A DNA stretch of 64,000 nucleotides from Alphaproteobacteria bacterium (GCA_024743275.1 JANSWW010000001.1:478300-542299); one strand, 5' to 3'; counted from the stretch's first letter, positions 8,204-17,342 are shown. Notes: generated by a model not told the origin, from the letters alone. Program-made: numbers and translations.

Positions 8204-9757
8204 ATGGACGGCGCCGCGCTCGCGATCCGACTGCTCAGCATTCCGGAGGAAAAGCAACGGGAAGCCCTCTTCTACATGATGCAGGGGCAAAACCGCGCTC
8301 TGCCCTATGGCCTCAAATCCCTCGAGGGGGTGTCGGGCAAGAGCTGCGTTGCCTTTATCGCTCTGTTCGGGTTCGACGCCAGGACCGCCGCCCAACTGGC
8401 GCAACAGGTTATGGACGATAATCCGGGCTGCCCCCTGATGCGCCAGCTGCTCCCGAATATTCGACAGACGGTCATTGATTACGGGGTGCATCTCCAACAT
8501 CACCGGCTCGAACAAGAAGCACGTGACATGTACGGGCACACAGCCTGGGTGGAGCCCGACGGCGAAGAGTCCCTGATGATCCGGCTGATCGACGAGATGC
8601 GGTCCCGCCGTGCCCATATCCGCTCCGAGTTGTCCCCGTCGGACCGGCCCGGGTTCCTGCTGCACATCAGCGCCTGGGGCGATACCTTCATCGAGCACGC
8701 CCTCCGGGGGCCCATCGCCTGTGCGCTCGCGCCAACCAACCTTCCGGCCATCGCACGTGACGCGCCGGTCACCGTCCTGATACATACCACTGAGCAAGGA
8801 ATAGAGGCTTTCCGGGACCATGACGCGATTGCGGCGCTTCAGAAGATCTGCAGCATTCGCTATGAAGTCCTCCCCGATTGGCTTGTCAGCCCCTCAAGCC
8901 CGCTGATTTCGAACCGGGTGCGATGGTCACGGCGGGTTACGTCCTTTGCACTTTGGGATGCCTATGTCCGGGCGCAGGCGCTGGGTGCCGATTTTGTGTC
9001 GCCCGGGGCGGACGCCTACTATGCGAACACCTATCTGAGCGGGATCCGACGGCACTTGCGGGCAGGTAAGAAGGCGGTGCTGACGGTCCCCTGGCGTGCC
9101 CAGACCCAGGATTTCATGGCGGCGCTGGCCAGCGAAGGGATCTCCACGACCGGCCCAAGCCTCAATATCCCGTCCGATGCCGGATATCGGGCGCAAATGG
9201 CGAGCCTGCATCCGTCCTATCGCGACCTCCATCCCTCCGCCGATGACCCGAAACGGGTCCCGGGCGACCCGGTTTCCGTCTTCTTTCCCCGGACGGACGG
9301 CTTCGTCATCCGCTGCGCCCAACTCTATACGGCCGGCGTGTCGAAGGATGCGATCCCCGACGATCTGATCTGCGATCTGCATACCCATGACGCGCGCTTC
9401 TTCAGCGACCTACGAGGAGCCGACGACGGAGAGGAGATGTTCCATATCCTGCGGCACCCGCCGGAGGATCTCTTCTACACCGTTCTCGATGAAGGCGGGA
9501 TCGTGGCGGAGCGCGGCTATGTCGTCGATCCCGCCACCGTCGCCAAATCGGCGACCAAATGGTGCAACCAGTGGATGGATTGGCGGAATATCCGTTGGGC
9601 GTTCGAGCAAGAGTTCGTCTATCGGCTTCCGGAGGGGCACCGCTATGATCCGCCAGGACACTGCTCCGACGAGTCGGCCTTCATGGCCGCGGTTCTGTCG
9701 GAATATGATGGCCATTGGGGATCGGCGACCGCGAAGGCGGAGGCGCACGGCCAATGA
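8204..9757 (+). CDS. Unrecognised 517-residue cytoplasmic protein, possibly a glycosyltransferase
   Basis: No family recognised with confidence. No signal peptide or membrane segment is evident. The middle (about residues 145–300) has alternating hydrophobic strands (FLLHISAWGDTFIEH, PVTVLIHTTEQGIEAF, ADFVSPGADAYYANTYLSGI) reminiscent of GT-A-type transferases reading a sequence of donor and acceptor sites, but no clear D-x-D is visible. The C-terminal 120 residues are rich in Trp, His and acidic residues (FHILRHPPEDLFY, WMDWRNIRWAFEQEF). Its stop overlaps the formyltransferase ATG (ATGA), so the two are translationally coupled. It could be a glycosyltransferase or a scaffold for the modification enzymes. 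Confidence 0.7.
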   Translation: MDGAALAIRLLSIPEEKQREALFYMMQGQNRALPYGLKSLEGVSGKSCVAFIALFGFDARTAAQLAQQVMDDNPGCPLMRQLLPNIRQTVIDYGVHLQHHRLEQEARDMYGHTAWVEPDGEESLMIRLIDEMRSRRAHIRSELSPSDRPGFLLHISAWGDTFIEHALRGPIACALAPTNLPAIARDAPVTVLIHTTEQGIEAFRDHDAIAALQKICSIRYEVLPDWLVSPSSPLISNRVRWSRRVTSFALWDAYVRAQALGADFVSPGADAYYANTYLSGIRRHLRAGKKAVLTVPWRAQTQDFMAALASEGISTTGPSLNIPSDAGYRAQMASLHPSYRDLHPSADDPKRVPGDPVSVFFPRTDGFVIRCAQLYTAGVSKDAIPDDLICDLHTHDARFFSDLRGADDGEEMFHILRHPPEDLFYTVLDEGGIVAERGYVVDPATVAKSATKWCNQWMDWRNIRWAFEQEFVYRLPEGHRYDPPGHCSDESAFMAAVLSEYDGHWGSATAKAEAHGQ

Positions 9758-10560
9758 CCCTCCATGTCGGCGTCTTCAGCTATCAGACCGGCCACCGAAA
9801 GACCGTCGAGGTGGTCACCAAAATGCTGGCCCGCTATCGCGCCATTACGGTCTTCGCCTTCCCTTTCACCTACGCACCCGCCAAGAGCCGGACAGAACGT
9901 TGGCAAGAGCGACCCTGGCAACTGCTGGATTTTGATCCCGTCCCCTTCTACCGTGCCCACGGCGTTCGCTATGTCGAGATCGAGAGCTGGGATGAGGGGG
10001 CGGAGTCGGTTCTCAACGCTCCTGGGCCGGACGGGGCCGTCGATATCTTCGTGACATGCATCGGCGCCAAGAAATTCCCCCATCACTTCATCGACGGCAG
10101 AACGGTTATCAACTGCCACCCGGCGCTGCTGCCGCAGAACCGAGGGCTCGACGCCTTCAAATGGGGAATCCTCAACGGCTGGCCGATCGGGGCCTCGCTA
10201 TTCGTCATGGACAGCGAATTGGACCGGGGCCAACTGCTCTATCGGACCAGAACACCCGTCCTGTCCTGCGACAGCCTCGACGATGTGGCCCGCCGCAACT
10301 ACGACCTGGAGTGCGACCTCACGGCGGATTTCGAGCGTTTCCTCCCCCATCTCGGGCAAGACTGGCGGATCGCGGATGCCGATGGGCCGCTCAGCACGAA
10401 GCTGATCCCCAAGGCGGAGGACGACAGGCTCGCCGACACGTTCCTGGCCAAGCGCGACCGATTCGTGCGTTTGTCGACCGACCTTTCGGCACATCCTCAC
10501 CCGGCGGACGCGGTCGGCGACGGTCTCCGCCTCCCCCGGACGGCCGGGAGCGGATCATGA
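9754..10560 (+). CDS. Formyltransferase (sugar N-formyltransferase-like)
   Basis: 268 residues from ATG 9754. The Formyl_trans_N catalytic triad is present: Asn120 and His122 in INCHPALLPQNRG and Asp157 in VMDSELDRGQ, as in methionyl-tRNA, GAR and sugar formyltransferases using 10-formyl-tetrahydrofolate. The length and lack of the tRNA-binding C-terminal domain fit small sugar N-formyltransferases (compare WlaRD/VioF types). It is followed immediately, by an ATGA overlap, by a PLP aminotransferase that would supply the amine, so N-formylation of an amino sugar is the natural inference. The N-terminus departs from the common GxxxF-A form (VGVFSYQTGH). Confidence 0.85.
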   Translation: MTLHVGVFSYQTGHRKTVEVVTKMLARYRAITVFAFPFTYAPAKSRTERWQERPWQLLDFDPVPFYRAHGVRYVEIESWDEGAESVLNAPGPDGAVDIFVTCIGAKKFPHHFIDGRTVINCHPALLPQNRGLDAFKWGILNGWPIGASLFVMDSELDRGQLLYRTRTPVLSCDSLDDVARRNYDLECDLTADFERFLPHLGQDWRIADADGPLSTKLIPKAEDDRLADTFLAKRDRFVRLSTDLSAHPHPADAVGDGLRLPRTAGSGS

Positions 10561-11768
10561 CCGGAGCGGCCCGACTGGCGATCGACGGCGGCGCCCCCGT
10601 CCGCGCGGAACCGATGCCGATGCGGCAAGCGTTAGGTGCCGATGAACGGAAGGCGGTCCTCGCGGTCCTCGATCACTACGCCGAAAGCGGCGCGGACCCG
10701 GGCTATGGCGGCCCCTTCGAACAGGCCTATGCCGAGGCGTTCACCCGGAAGATGGGCGCTGGCTTCGCCGACCCGGTCGCGACCGGCAGTGCCGCCGTAT
10801 TCATTTGCCTGAAGGCCCTCGACCTTCCCGCCGGCTCCGAGGTGATCGTCCCGCCGATCTGCGATCCCGGGACCTATGGCGCGGTGATTCTGGCCGGCCT
10901 CGTCCCCTGCCTCGCGGACGCCGCCCCCGGGACCTACAATCTCGATCCGGCAGGCTTGGAGAAACACCTCACCGGCCGTACGAAAGCCCTGATCGTCGTC
11001 CACGCCGCCGGTCTCGCCTGCGACATGACATCCATCATGATTTTCGCAAAGGCCCACAGCCTCCAAGTCGTCGAGGACGCCTCCCAGGCCCATTTCGCCC
11101 GCCACGACGGCGTGCCCGTCGGCCGCTTCGGCGATGTCGCGGCCTTTTCAACCATGTACCGGAAAGCCCATATCTCGGGGGGCAGCGGTGGGATCACCTA
11201 TACCATCTCCGAAACCTTGTGGCAGGCGCTGCTGGCCCATTCCGACCGTGGTAAACCGAGCTGGCGGGAAGACTTCGACGATCGCGATCCGACGCAATTC
11301 CTTGGACCCGGGCTTAATTTCCACACCGATGAGATCTCCTGCGCGATCGGCACGGCGTCTTTAGCGCGCCTCGACGACTCCATCCGCGCCCGCCGCGGCT
11401 ATGTGACGGCGGTCTGTGACGCGTTGAGCAAGATCGACGGCCCCTGCCGCCCGATGACCGGCTGGGACGGTGATATCTCGCCCTTCATCCTTCCGATCTT
11501 CGTCGATCCCGACAGGATACGGGTCACCGTCAAGGATTTTGCCAACGCCGTTCGCGCCGAGGGCATCCCGCTAAATCCGCACTACGAGTATTGCGCGTCG
11601 ACTTGGCCTTGGCTGCGCCCGCATCTAGCAGGTCCCTGCGCCACCCCGGTGGCCGAACGGGCGACTGAAACCAGCTTCGCCCTTTATCTCAACGAGCGCT
11701 ATGCGGCACGCGAAGCGGACGACACCGTCGAAGCCATCGCCAAGGTTTCGAAGGGCCTCGTCCGATAG
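10557..11768 (+). CDS. DegT/DnrJ/EryC1/StrS-family sugar aminotransferase
   Basis: 403 residues from the ATGA overlap at 10557. It opens LAIDGGAPVRAEPMPMRQAL, typical of StrS-like aminotransferases, and carries the PLP region VVEDASQAHFA (Asp for the pyridine N) and AFSTMYRKAHISGGSGG, in which Lys aligns with the Schiff-base Lys of the S-x-x-x-K-x-x-x-x-G-E-G-G motif; the acidic Glu of GEGG is missing, and the loop is altered. These enzymes transfer an amino group from Glu/Gln to a keto nucleotide sugar. Position between formyltransferase and SIS isomerase supports amino-sugar synthesis. Late NPHYEYC is close to the usual NPHY substrate loop. Confidence 0.88.
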   Translation: MTGAARLAIDGGAPVRAEPMPMRQALGADERKAVLAVLDHYAESGADPGYGGPFEQAYAEAFTRKMGAGFADPVATGSAAVFICLKALDLPAGSEVIVPPICDPGTYGAVILAGLVPCLADAAPGTYNLDPAGLEKHLTGRTKALIVVHAAGLACDMTSIMIFAKAHSLQVVEDASQAHFARHDGVPVGRFGDVAAFSTMYRKAHISGGSGGITYTISETLWQALLAHSDRGKPSWREDFDDRDPTQFLGPGLNFHTDEISCAIGTASLARLDDSIRARRGYVTAVCDALSKIDGPCRPMTGWDGDISPFILPIFVDPDRIRVTVKDFANAVRAEGIPLNPHYEYCASTWPWLRPHLAGPCATPVAERATETSFALYLNERYAAREADDTVEAIAKVSKGLVR

Positions 11769-11778
11769 GAGATCGAAT

Positions 11779-12369
11779 ATGGATAACGCCCATTTCGAGC
11801 GGTTCTTTGACGCGGCGACACGGATCTGCGCTACGCTCGACCAGGATCTCCTGAGCCGGATGACCGAGACCCTGCTGGCGACACGGGAGGCCGGAGGCCG
11901 CCTCTTCGTCCTCGGCGTCGGCGGAAGCGCCGGCAATGCCAGCCACGCGGTCAACGATTTCCGCAAGCTCTGCGGCATTGAAGCCTACGCCCCCACGGAT
12001 AACGTCTCCGAACTGACCGCCCGGACCAATGACGAGGGCTGGGAGACGGTTTTCCAGCAATGGCTGAGAACCAGCCGAGGCCGGGCCGACGATGCCGTCC
12101 TGATCTTCTCGGTCGGCGGCGGCAACAAAGAACGCGCGGTATCGATCAATCTCGTCAACGCCATCGACGAGGCGTTGGATCGCGACATGACCGTCCTCGC
12201 CGTCGTCGGGCGCGCAGACGGATACGCGGCGGCGAAAGCGGATGTCTGCATCGTCGTCCCATCACCCGAACCGGATCTGGTCACGCCGCTGTCCGAGGCC
12301 TTTCAGGCCTTGGTCTGGCATAGCCTGGTTTCCCACCCAGCCCTTCAAACGAACAAGACGAAATGGTGA
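11779..12369 (+). CDS. SIS-domain phosphosugar isomerase (GmhA-like)
   Basis: 196 residues from ATG 11779, preceded by AGGAG overlapping the previous stop. The motif VLGVGGSAGNASHAVNDFRK matches the phosphate-binding loop of GmhA/DiaA-type SIS proteins (usually GNGGSAADAQH), followed by TARTNDEGWETVFQQWL and LIFSVGGGNKERAVSIN. GmhA converts sedoheptulose 7-phosphate to a heptose 7-phosphate, the first step of heptose nucleotide synthesis. The presence in the same cluster of a HldE-like fusion and an HAD phosphatase supports that kind of role, although the true substrate is inferred. Confidence 0.85.
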   Translation: MDNAHFERFFDAATRICATLDQDLLSRMTETLLATREAGGRLFVLGVGGSAGNASHAVNDFRKLCGIEAYAPTDNVSELTARTNDEGWETVFQQWLRTSRGRADDAVLIFSVGGGNKERAVSINLVNAIDEALDRDMTVLAVVGRADGYAAAKADVCIVVPSPEPDLVTPLSEAFQALVWHSLVSHPALQTNKTKW

Positions 12370-12373
12370 TGTC

Positions 12374-13369
12374 GTGAGTGGAAAGAAATATGCCGTCCTC
12401 GGCGGTGGTGGATCCTTCGGCATCCATACCGCCTTGCACCTTCTGGACCACGCGGAGCCGGAAGCCGTCCTCGGAATCGGGCGCAATCCCCTGCGCGCCG
12501 AGCCCTTCTCCCTCGGGATCGAGCGCCGGGAGCGCTTCAGCTATCACGCGCGGCACGTCACCTATGAGTTGGATCTGCTCTTGGAGCTGCTCGACGCCGA
12601 ACAGCCGCAGATCATCATCAACTATGCGGCCCAGGGCGAAGGCGCCGTCTCCTGGAAGCATAGCTGGCGCTTCTTCGAGACCAACGCCATGGGTCTGACC
12701 CGATTGGCGGAGGAACTGGCGAAACGCCCGTGGATGGAACACTTCATCCATATCGGCACGTCGGAGCTTTATGGCGCCGTCGACCATGCGGCGCGGGAGG
12801 ACGACCCGGTCCGCCCGTCGAGCCCCTATGCCGCATCCAAGGCCGCTTTCGACTTCTATCTGCTGTCGGCCTCGAAATTCCTCGACTTCCCAATGACGAT
12901 TATTCGCCCCTCCAACTGCTATTGCCCGGGTCAATTGTTGCACCGGGTTATCCCCAAGGCCGTATTGTGCGGTCTGACCGGGCAGAAACTGCCGCTCCAT
13001 GGCGGCGGACGGGCGGAAAAATCCTATCTCCATGCCCGCGATCTGGCGCAAGCGATCCGGTTGATCGCCGACCACGGCCCCACCGGCCGGGTGTTCAATT
13101 GCGGACCCGAGAACCCGACCAGCATCCGCGAGGTCGTCGAACGCACGGCGGCGGCACTTGGCATCGATTTTGAAGAGCTTTGTGAAATGACGGACGACCG
13201 GCTCGGCCAGGACTCGCGCTATTGGCTGGATTCCAGCGCGCTGCGGTCCGAACTCGGCTGGGCGCCCGACATCGGCTGGGACGAAGGACTGGCCGAAATG
13301 GTCGCATGGGGGCGGCGCTATCTGGATCAGATCCGCTCCCTGGACCCGACCTATGTGCTGAGAGGATGA
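12374..13369 (+). CDS. GDP-mannose 4,6-dehydratase-like extended SDR
   Basis: 331 residues from GTG 12374; upstream codons in the same frame overlap the isomerase gene and are not conserved-looking. N-terminal GGGGSFGIHTA is the NAD(P) loop. NYAAQGEGAVSW and HIGTSELYG are hallmarks of GDP-mannose 4,6-dehydratases (AAQ and SELYG rather than AAE and DEVYG of RmlB), and YAASK supplies the catalytic Tyr and Lys. In family members this class acts on GDP-mannose or GDP-manno-heptose, producing a 4-keto-6-deoxy sugar. Later motifs R-P-S-N-C-Y and SYLHARDLAQAI are normal. Nucleotide and sugar cannot be settled from sequence. Confidence 0.85.
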   Translation: MSGKKYAVLGGGGSFGIHTALHLLDHAEPEAVLGIGRNPLRAEPFSLGIERRERFSYHARHVTYELDLLLELLDAEQPQIIINYAAQGEGAVSWKHSWRFFETNAMGLTRLAEELAKRPWMEHFIHIGTSELYGAVDHAAREDDPVRPSSPYAASKAAFDFYLLSASKFLDFPMTIIRPSNCYCPGQLLHRVIPKAVLCGLTGQKLPLHGGGRAEKSYLHARDLAQAIRLIADHGPTGRVFNCGPENPTSIREVVERTAAALGIDFEELCEMTDDRLGQDSRYWLDSSALRSELGWAPDIGWDEGLAEMVAWGRRYLDQIRSLDPTYVLRG

Positions 13370-13373
13370 GGAA

Positions 13374-14387
13374 ATGAAGCGCCGCTTCGACCATGTTCTG
13401 ATCACCGGGGGCGCCGGCTATGTGGGCAGCCTTCTCACACCGGCCCTGCTGGCCGAGGGATATCGCGTCACCGTCTTCGACATCATGTTCTTCGGGGACG
13501 ACTTCCTGCCGAAGGATCATCCCAATCTGCGGGTCATCAAGGGCGATATTCGGGACCTGCCGGCCCTGGAGCGTGCCCTCGAAGGGGTCGACGCGGTCAT
13601 CAACCTGGCCTGTATCTCCAACGACGCGAGCTTTGAACTCGACGAGGCGCTCAGCGAGAGCATCAACTATCACGCCTTCGAGCCCATGGTGATCGCGGCG
13701 AAGGCAGCCGGGGTGCGGCGCTTCATCTACGCGTCGTCCAGTTCGGTCTACGGCGTCTCGGAGGCGGCGGAAGTGACCGAGGACCATCCTCTCGTTCCGC
13801 TGACCCTGTACAACAAATACAAGGGCCTCTGCGAACCGCTGTTGTTCAAGCATCAGAGCCCGGACTTCATCTGCGTCACCATCCGCCCGGCGACGTTGTG
13901 CGGATACGCACCGCGCCAACGCCTCGACCTTACGGTCAACATCCTCACGAACCATGCGGTCAACAACGGGAAGATCACCGTCTTCGGCGGCACGCAACTG
14001 CGCCCCAATCTCCATGTGAAGGACATGGTGGCACTTTACCTGCTCCTTTTGACCGTCGAGGACGGCCGGATCGCCGGAGAGACCTTCAATTGCGGCTATC
14101 AGAACCAAAGCGTCGCCGAGATCGCCCGGAAGGTCAAATCCACTGTCGAGGAGACCCAGGCCGATGCGGGCGACATCGGTGTGGTCACGACCCCGAGCGA
14201 CGATCTGCGCTCCTATCACATCTCGTCCAAAAAGATCGAACAGGCCCTCGGCTTTGTGCCCGAGCATTCGATCGAAGAAGCCGTCGCGGACTTGTCCGAT
14301 GCCTTTTCGTCGGGTCTCCTGCCGGACAGCCTCGAGGACGATCGCTACTTCAATGTAAAACGCCTCAAGGCGATCCAGGCCCGCTGA
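13374..14387 (+). CDS. NAD-dependent epimerase/dehydratase (extended SDR)
   Basis: 337 residues beginning four bases after the previous stop. Rossmann loop LITGGAGYVGSLL, catalytic region FIYASSSSVYG and Y-N-K-Y-K (LTLYNKYKG) are intact, with the later IRPATLCGYAPRQRLD and LHVKDMVALY blocks typical of nucleotide-sugar epimerases. It most resembles the SDRs that accompany StrS-type aminotransferases in O-antigen and capsule clusters, but whether it epimerises, reduces or dehydrates is not evident. It overlaps the next gene start by one base (TGATG), so the three SDR genes form a co-translated run. Confidence 0.85.
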   Translation: MKRRFDHVLITGGAGYVGSLLTPALLAEGYRVTVFDIMFFGDDFLPKDHPNLRVIKGDIRDLPALERALEGVDAVINLACISNDASFELDEALSESINYHAFEPMVIAAKAAGVRRFIYASSSSVYGVSEAAEVTEDHPLVPLTLYNKYKGLCEPLLFKHQSPDFICVTIRPATLCGYAPRQRLDLTVNILTNHAVNNGKITVFGGTQLRPNLHVKDMVALYLLLLTVEDGRIAGETFNCGYQNQSVAEIARKVKSTVEETQADAGDIGVVTTPSDDLRSYHISSKKIEQALGFVPEHSIEEAVADLSDAFSSGLLPDSLEDDRYFNVKRLKAIQAR

Positions 14388-15415
14388 TGGCGGCGGCGAT
14401 TCGGAATAACAACGGGCCGCCGGCAAAGCCCATCGCCCTGGTGACGGGCGGCTTCGGATTCATCGGCAGCCATATGGTCGATGTCCTGTTGGCGGCCGGC
14501 TACCGTGTCCGGGTGCTCGACGATCTGAGCGGCGGCCACCGGGACAATCTCGCCCATGTCGCCGACGACCCAGATGTCGAGACCGTTCTGGCGGACATCA
14601 TGGAGATCGAGCCGGAGAGCCCTCATTTCGACGCCGTCACCCTGGTGTTCCATTTCGCCGGGATCGGCGACATCGTCCCGTCGATCAATATGCCGACCCG
14701 GTATATGGACGTGAATGTCCAGGGCACGGTGCGCGTGCTCGAAGCCGCCCGCCGAGCGGGCGTGCAACGTTTCGTCTATGCGGCCTCCTCGTCCTGCTAC
14801 GGCCTTGCCGCGACGCCGACCGACGAGGCTCACCCGATCGACCCCCGTTATCCCTACGCCCTCTCGAAATATCAGGGCGAGCAGGCCGTCGTGCATTGGG
14901 GGGAGCTTTACGGGCTGCCGGTCAACGCCGTCCGGATCTTCAACGCCTATGGCCCCCGAGTTCGCACCACCGGGGCTTACGGCGCCGTGTTCGGTGTGTT
15001 TCTCAAACAGAAGTTGGCCGGCAAACCCCTGACGGTCGTGGGCGACGGGAGACAACGACGGGACTTTCTGTATGTGACGGACGTGGCCAGGGCCTTCCTG
15101 GCCGTCGCGACTGAGGCGCGGCCCGGAGAAGTCTTTAATCTCGGGGCCGGCAACCCGCAGAGCATCCTCACCTTGGTGGATCTGCTTGATCCGGTCGGGA
15201 TCATCCATCTCCCACGCCGTCCGGGGGAACCGGAGGCGACCTGGGCCGATATCTCCAAGATCACGGCCCACACCTCCTGGCGGCCGGAGATGTCCTTCAC
15301 CGATGGCGTCGCCGAAATGGTCCGGCATATCGAGAAATGGCGTGACGCGCCGCTCTGGGACGCGGAGTCCATCGCCACGGAAACCGCGTCCTGGCACCGC
15401 TTCATGAAGGACTGA
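14387..15415 (+). CDS. UDP-glucose 4-epimerase-like NAD-dependent epimerase
   Basis: 342 residues from ATG 14387. After a short variable N-terminus comes ALVTGGFGFIGSHMV, then FHFAGIGDIVPSI, AASSSCYGLAATP and YPYALSKYQGE (catalytic Tyr and Lys), and the conserved VRIFNAYGPRVRTTGAYGAV and RRDFLYVTDVARAFL blocks. This is the pattern of GalE/WbpP-type UDP-hexose C4-epimerases, and it is the most canonical of the three SDRs in the cluster. It likely epimerises a UDP-linked hexose or N-acetylhexosamine; its exact substrate is uncertain. Confidence 0.87.
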   Translation: MAAAIRNNNGPPAKPIALVTGGFGFIGSHMVDVLLAAGYRVRVLDDLSGGHRDNLAHVADDPDVETVLADIMEIEPESPHFDAVTLVFHFAGIGDIVPSINMPTRYMDVNVQGTVRVLEAARRAGVQRFVYAASSSCYGLAATPTDEAHPIDPRYPYALSKYQGEQAVVHWGELYGLPVNAVRIFNAYGPRVRTTGAYGAVFGVFLKQKLAGKPLTVVGDGRQRRDFLYVTDVARAFLAVATEARPGEVFNLGAGNPQSILTLVDLLDPVGIIHLPRRPGEPEATWADISKITAHTSWRPEMSFTDGVAEMVRHIEKWRDAPLWDAESIATETASWHRFMKD

Positions 15416-15422
15416 GCGTCTT

Positions 15423-16370
15423 ATGGAGTTTCACCTTTATCTCGGGAACCATTTGGATGCCGGCCTCGTCACGGCCAGCGATGTGTTCGAGGTAGTCCGG
15501 GCGGCGTTGGAGGACAGCGGGCACAGCCTCACCCTGTCCTACGATCACTTCAGGCCGGATGCCGGCGTGGTCAACCTGGTCCAGGAATACTTCATGCTCG
15601 ATGAGCACGTTCAAGCCATCGAAGCGTTCCGGGAGGCACACGGTCGGGGCGTCCCCCTCGGTCTGATCACGACGGAGGATTTCGATGATCGGCTCGTCCT
15701 GGCCGACGAAAACGATCCGAGGCAGGTCCGGCGCCGGGAGTCCCTCCTCCGGATCTTGCCCGCCTTCGACTTCGTCTGGTCGACCTCGCCCTATGTCGAC
15801 AAGTTCCACGAGGTCTTGGGCGAAGAGAATGTCCGCTATTTCGGACACGGCTTTTCCGAAAGGCTGAGGGTGGCCGCGGATCGGCGGGGCCGACCGCGGA
15901 GCGACTTCGAGATCGATGTGTTGCTGGTCGGGAATGGAACCTCGACGCCCTACCGCAAACGGGTCCTACAGGAATTGGCGGACAGCGGTGTCCGGGTCGG
16001 CCATACGGGTGGCGTTCTTCCGACCTTTGCGCGGACCTCCGTTCTGGAAAACAGCTATCTCGGGATCGACCTCAGGCGCGGCGAGGATGTCCGGTTCATC
16101 TCCCCGGGCCGCCTCAGCTATTGCGGCAACAACGCCCTGCTTACCCTGACCGAGTTCATCGAAACCGATAAGCTCGCCGAGTGGTACGACATCATGCCGT
16201 CCGCGGAGCCGCATCGGTTGGTCGAAACGGTTCAAACCTTGCTCGCGAAGCCCGACCTCTCGGACCTCGGTGAAGAGGCCTATGCCTTCGGCCTCAAGAG
16301 ATTGCCCTTAACGCAGACCTTCGCCCCGGCCCTCTCCATTCGGCGGCTAGTCGAGATGGCCGGCCCATGA
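15423..16370 (+). CDS. Putative GT-B-like glycosyltransferase, paralogue 1
   Basis: 315 residues, no signal or membrane segment. I see no textbook family motif; the second half (DVLLVGNGTSTPYRKRVLQEL, SYLGIDLRRGEDVRFISPGRLSYCGNNALLTLTEFIE) looks like the C-terminal Rossmann domain of a GT-B or CgeB-like transferase, in which a conserved Gly/Ser loop binds the donor and an R-x-x-Y-C-G region precedes the acidic E-x-x-E. It shares its start (MxFxxY-I/L-xN), length and overall plan with the next gene, so the two are probably tandem paralogues. Function as a glycosyltransferase is inferred. Confidence 0.7.
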   Translation: MEFHLYLGNHLDAGLVTASDVFEVVRAALEDSGHSLTLSYDHFRPDAGVVNLVQEYFMLDEHVQAIEAFREAHGRGVPLGLITTEDFDDRLVLADENDPRQVRRRESLLRILPAFDFVWSTSPYVDKFHEVLGEENVRYFGHGFSERLRVAADRRGRPRSDFEIDVLLVGNGTSTPYRKRVLQELADSGVRVGHTGGVLPTFARTSVLENSYLGIDLRRGEDVRFISPGRLSYCGNNALLTLTEFIETDKLAEWYDIMPSAEPHRLVETVQTLLAKPDLSDLGEEAYAFGLKRLPLTQTFAPALSIRRLVEMAGP

Positions 16371-17281
16371 AATTCAGTTTCTACATCGCCAATCTCAGCA
16401 TCTATGGACAACTGGCCTTCGAGCCGATGGGCCGTGCCCTTCAGCATATGGCGGACGCGGCGGGCCATCGCTGGCGGACCGATCCGCGGCGGATGCAACT
16501 GGATCCGGAGACCATCAACATCGTCTTCGACATGCTCAACGAGGACACGTCCCGGCAACTTGTCGAGACCAAGCGTGCCCGGCCGGACTTTCGCTTCGGC
16601 CTTCTGACGACCCCGGATCGGGTGGGAAACCCCGCTAGCCTGACGCCGGGCAGCCCGTTCCGCTCGGTCATGGACGCGGCGGATTTCGTCTGGTGCCTTG
16701 AAGAGATGCCGGAAAATCTGAATGCGGCCTTGGACGAGGAGAAGGCGGCACCGCTCCGGATCGCGCCGGTTCAGCCACACCATCCCATCGTCGGTGCGAG
16801 CCGTCTGGTCGACGATCTGCCCTCCACGCTGGTAACGACCGATGACATCGACAAGAGCGAAATCGACCGGTTCAGGGCCCATCTCGAACGGCAGGCGTTC
16901 GTTCATCAATTCGCCCGTCCCTTGCCAATCGACTATCTGTGGCAGGGCTATCTGGAGACGAGCACGGTCTGCGTCGACTTTTCCACCTCGCGGGATTTCA
17001 ACGTGATCTCCTACTGCAACCGCATGGTCATGATCCTGGCGGGATTGCCGGTGTTGGCGGTCGCACCGGCGGGATCGGAACCCGTCGACTATCTCGGCAG
17101 CCCTTGCCTGGCCTGGGAAGAGGTCCCGGAAAGGGTCGCCTGGCTGCGGCAAGAGGAGCGGTGGCGCGAGGCCGGCGCCCGGCGGCGCGACACCCTGCTG
17201 TCGGGCCGCGATCCGGCGAGGGAGTTCGAGGCCGCCTGTGCGATCCCCCCGCTCCGGCGTCTGTTGGACGGAGCTCGATAG
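16367..17281 (+). CDS. Putative GT-B-like glycosyltransferase, paralogue 2
   Basis: 304 residues, coupled to the previous gene by ATGA. The opening MKFSFYIANLSIYGQ and the central LLTTP...DFVWC segment parallel the opening and central D-F-V-W-S-T-S-P of its neighbour. The C-terminal region (STVCVDFSTSRDFNVISYCNRMVMILAGLPVLA) resembles the donor-binding domain of GT-B enzymes. It closes the main right-arm operon, with a 159-base gap following. Related to the neighbouring gene but clearly diverged, it may add a different residue in the same glycan. Confidence 0.7.
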   Translation: MKFSFYIANLSIYGQLAFEPMGRALQHMADAAGHRWRTDPRRMQLDPETINIVFDMLNEDTSRQLVETKRARPDFRFGLLTTPDRVGNPASLTPGSPFRSVMDAADFVWCLEEMPENLNAALDEEKAAPLRIAPVQPHHPIVGASRLVDDLPSTLVTTDDIDKSEIDRFRAHLERQAFVHQFARPLPIDYLWQGYLETSTVCVDFSTSRDFNVISYCNRMVMILAGLPVLAVAPAGSEPVDYLGSPCLAWEEVPERVAWLRQEERWREAGARRRDTLLSGRDPAREFEAACAIPPLRRLLDGAR

Positions 17282-17342
17282 CCCTCTGGACCGGGACATG
17301 GAAACTAATGATTTTTTCATCAAACAGTGCTAGTTTACTGTC

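Noticed and set aside
12281..13405. 374-codon minus-strand frame inside the dehydratase gene.
   Set aside because: The plus frame shows intact SDR motifs; the mirror shows none.
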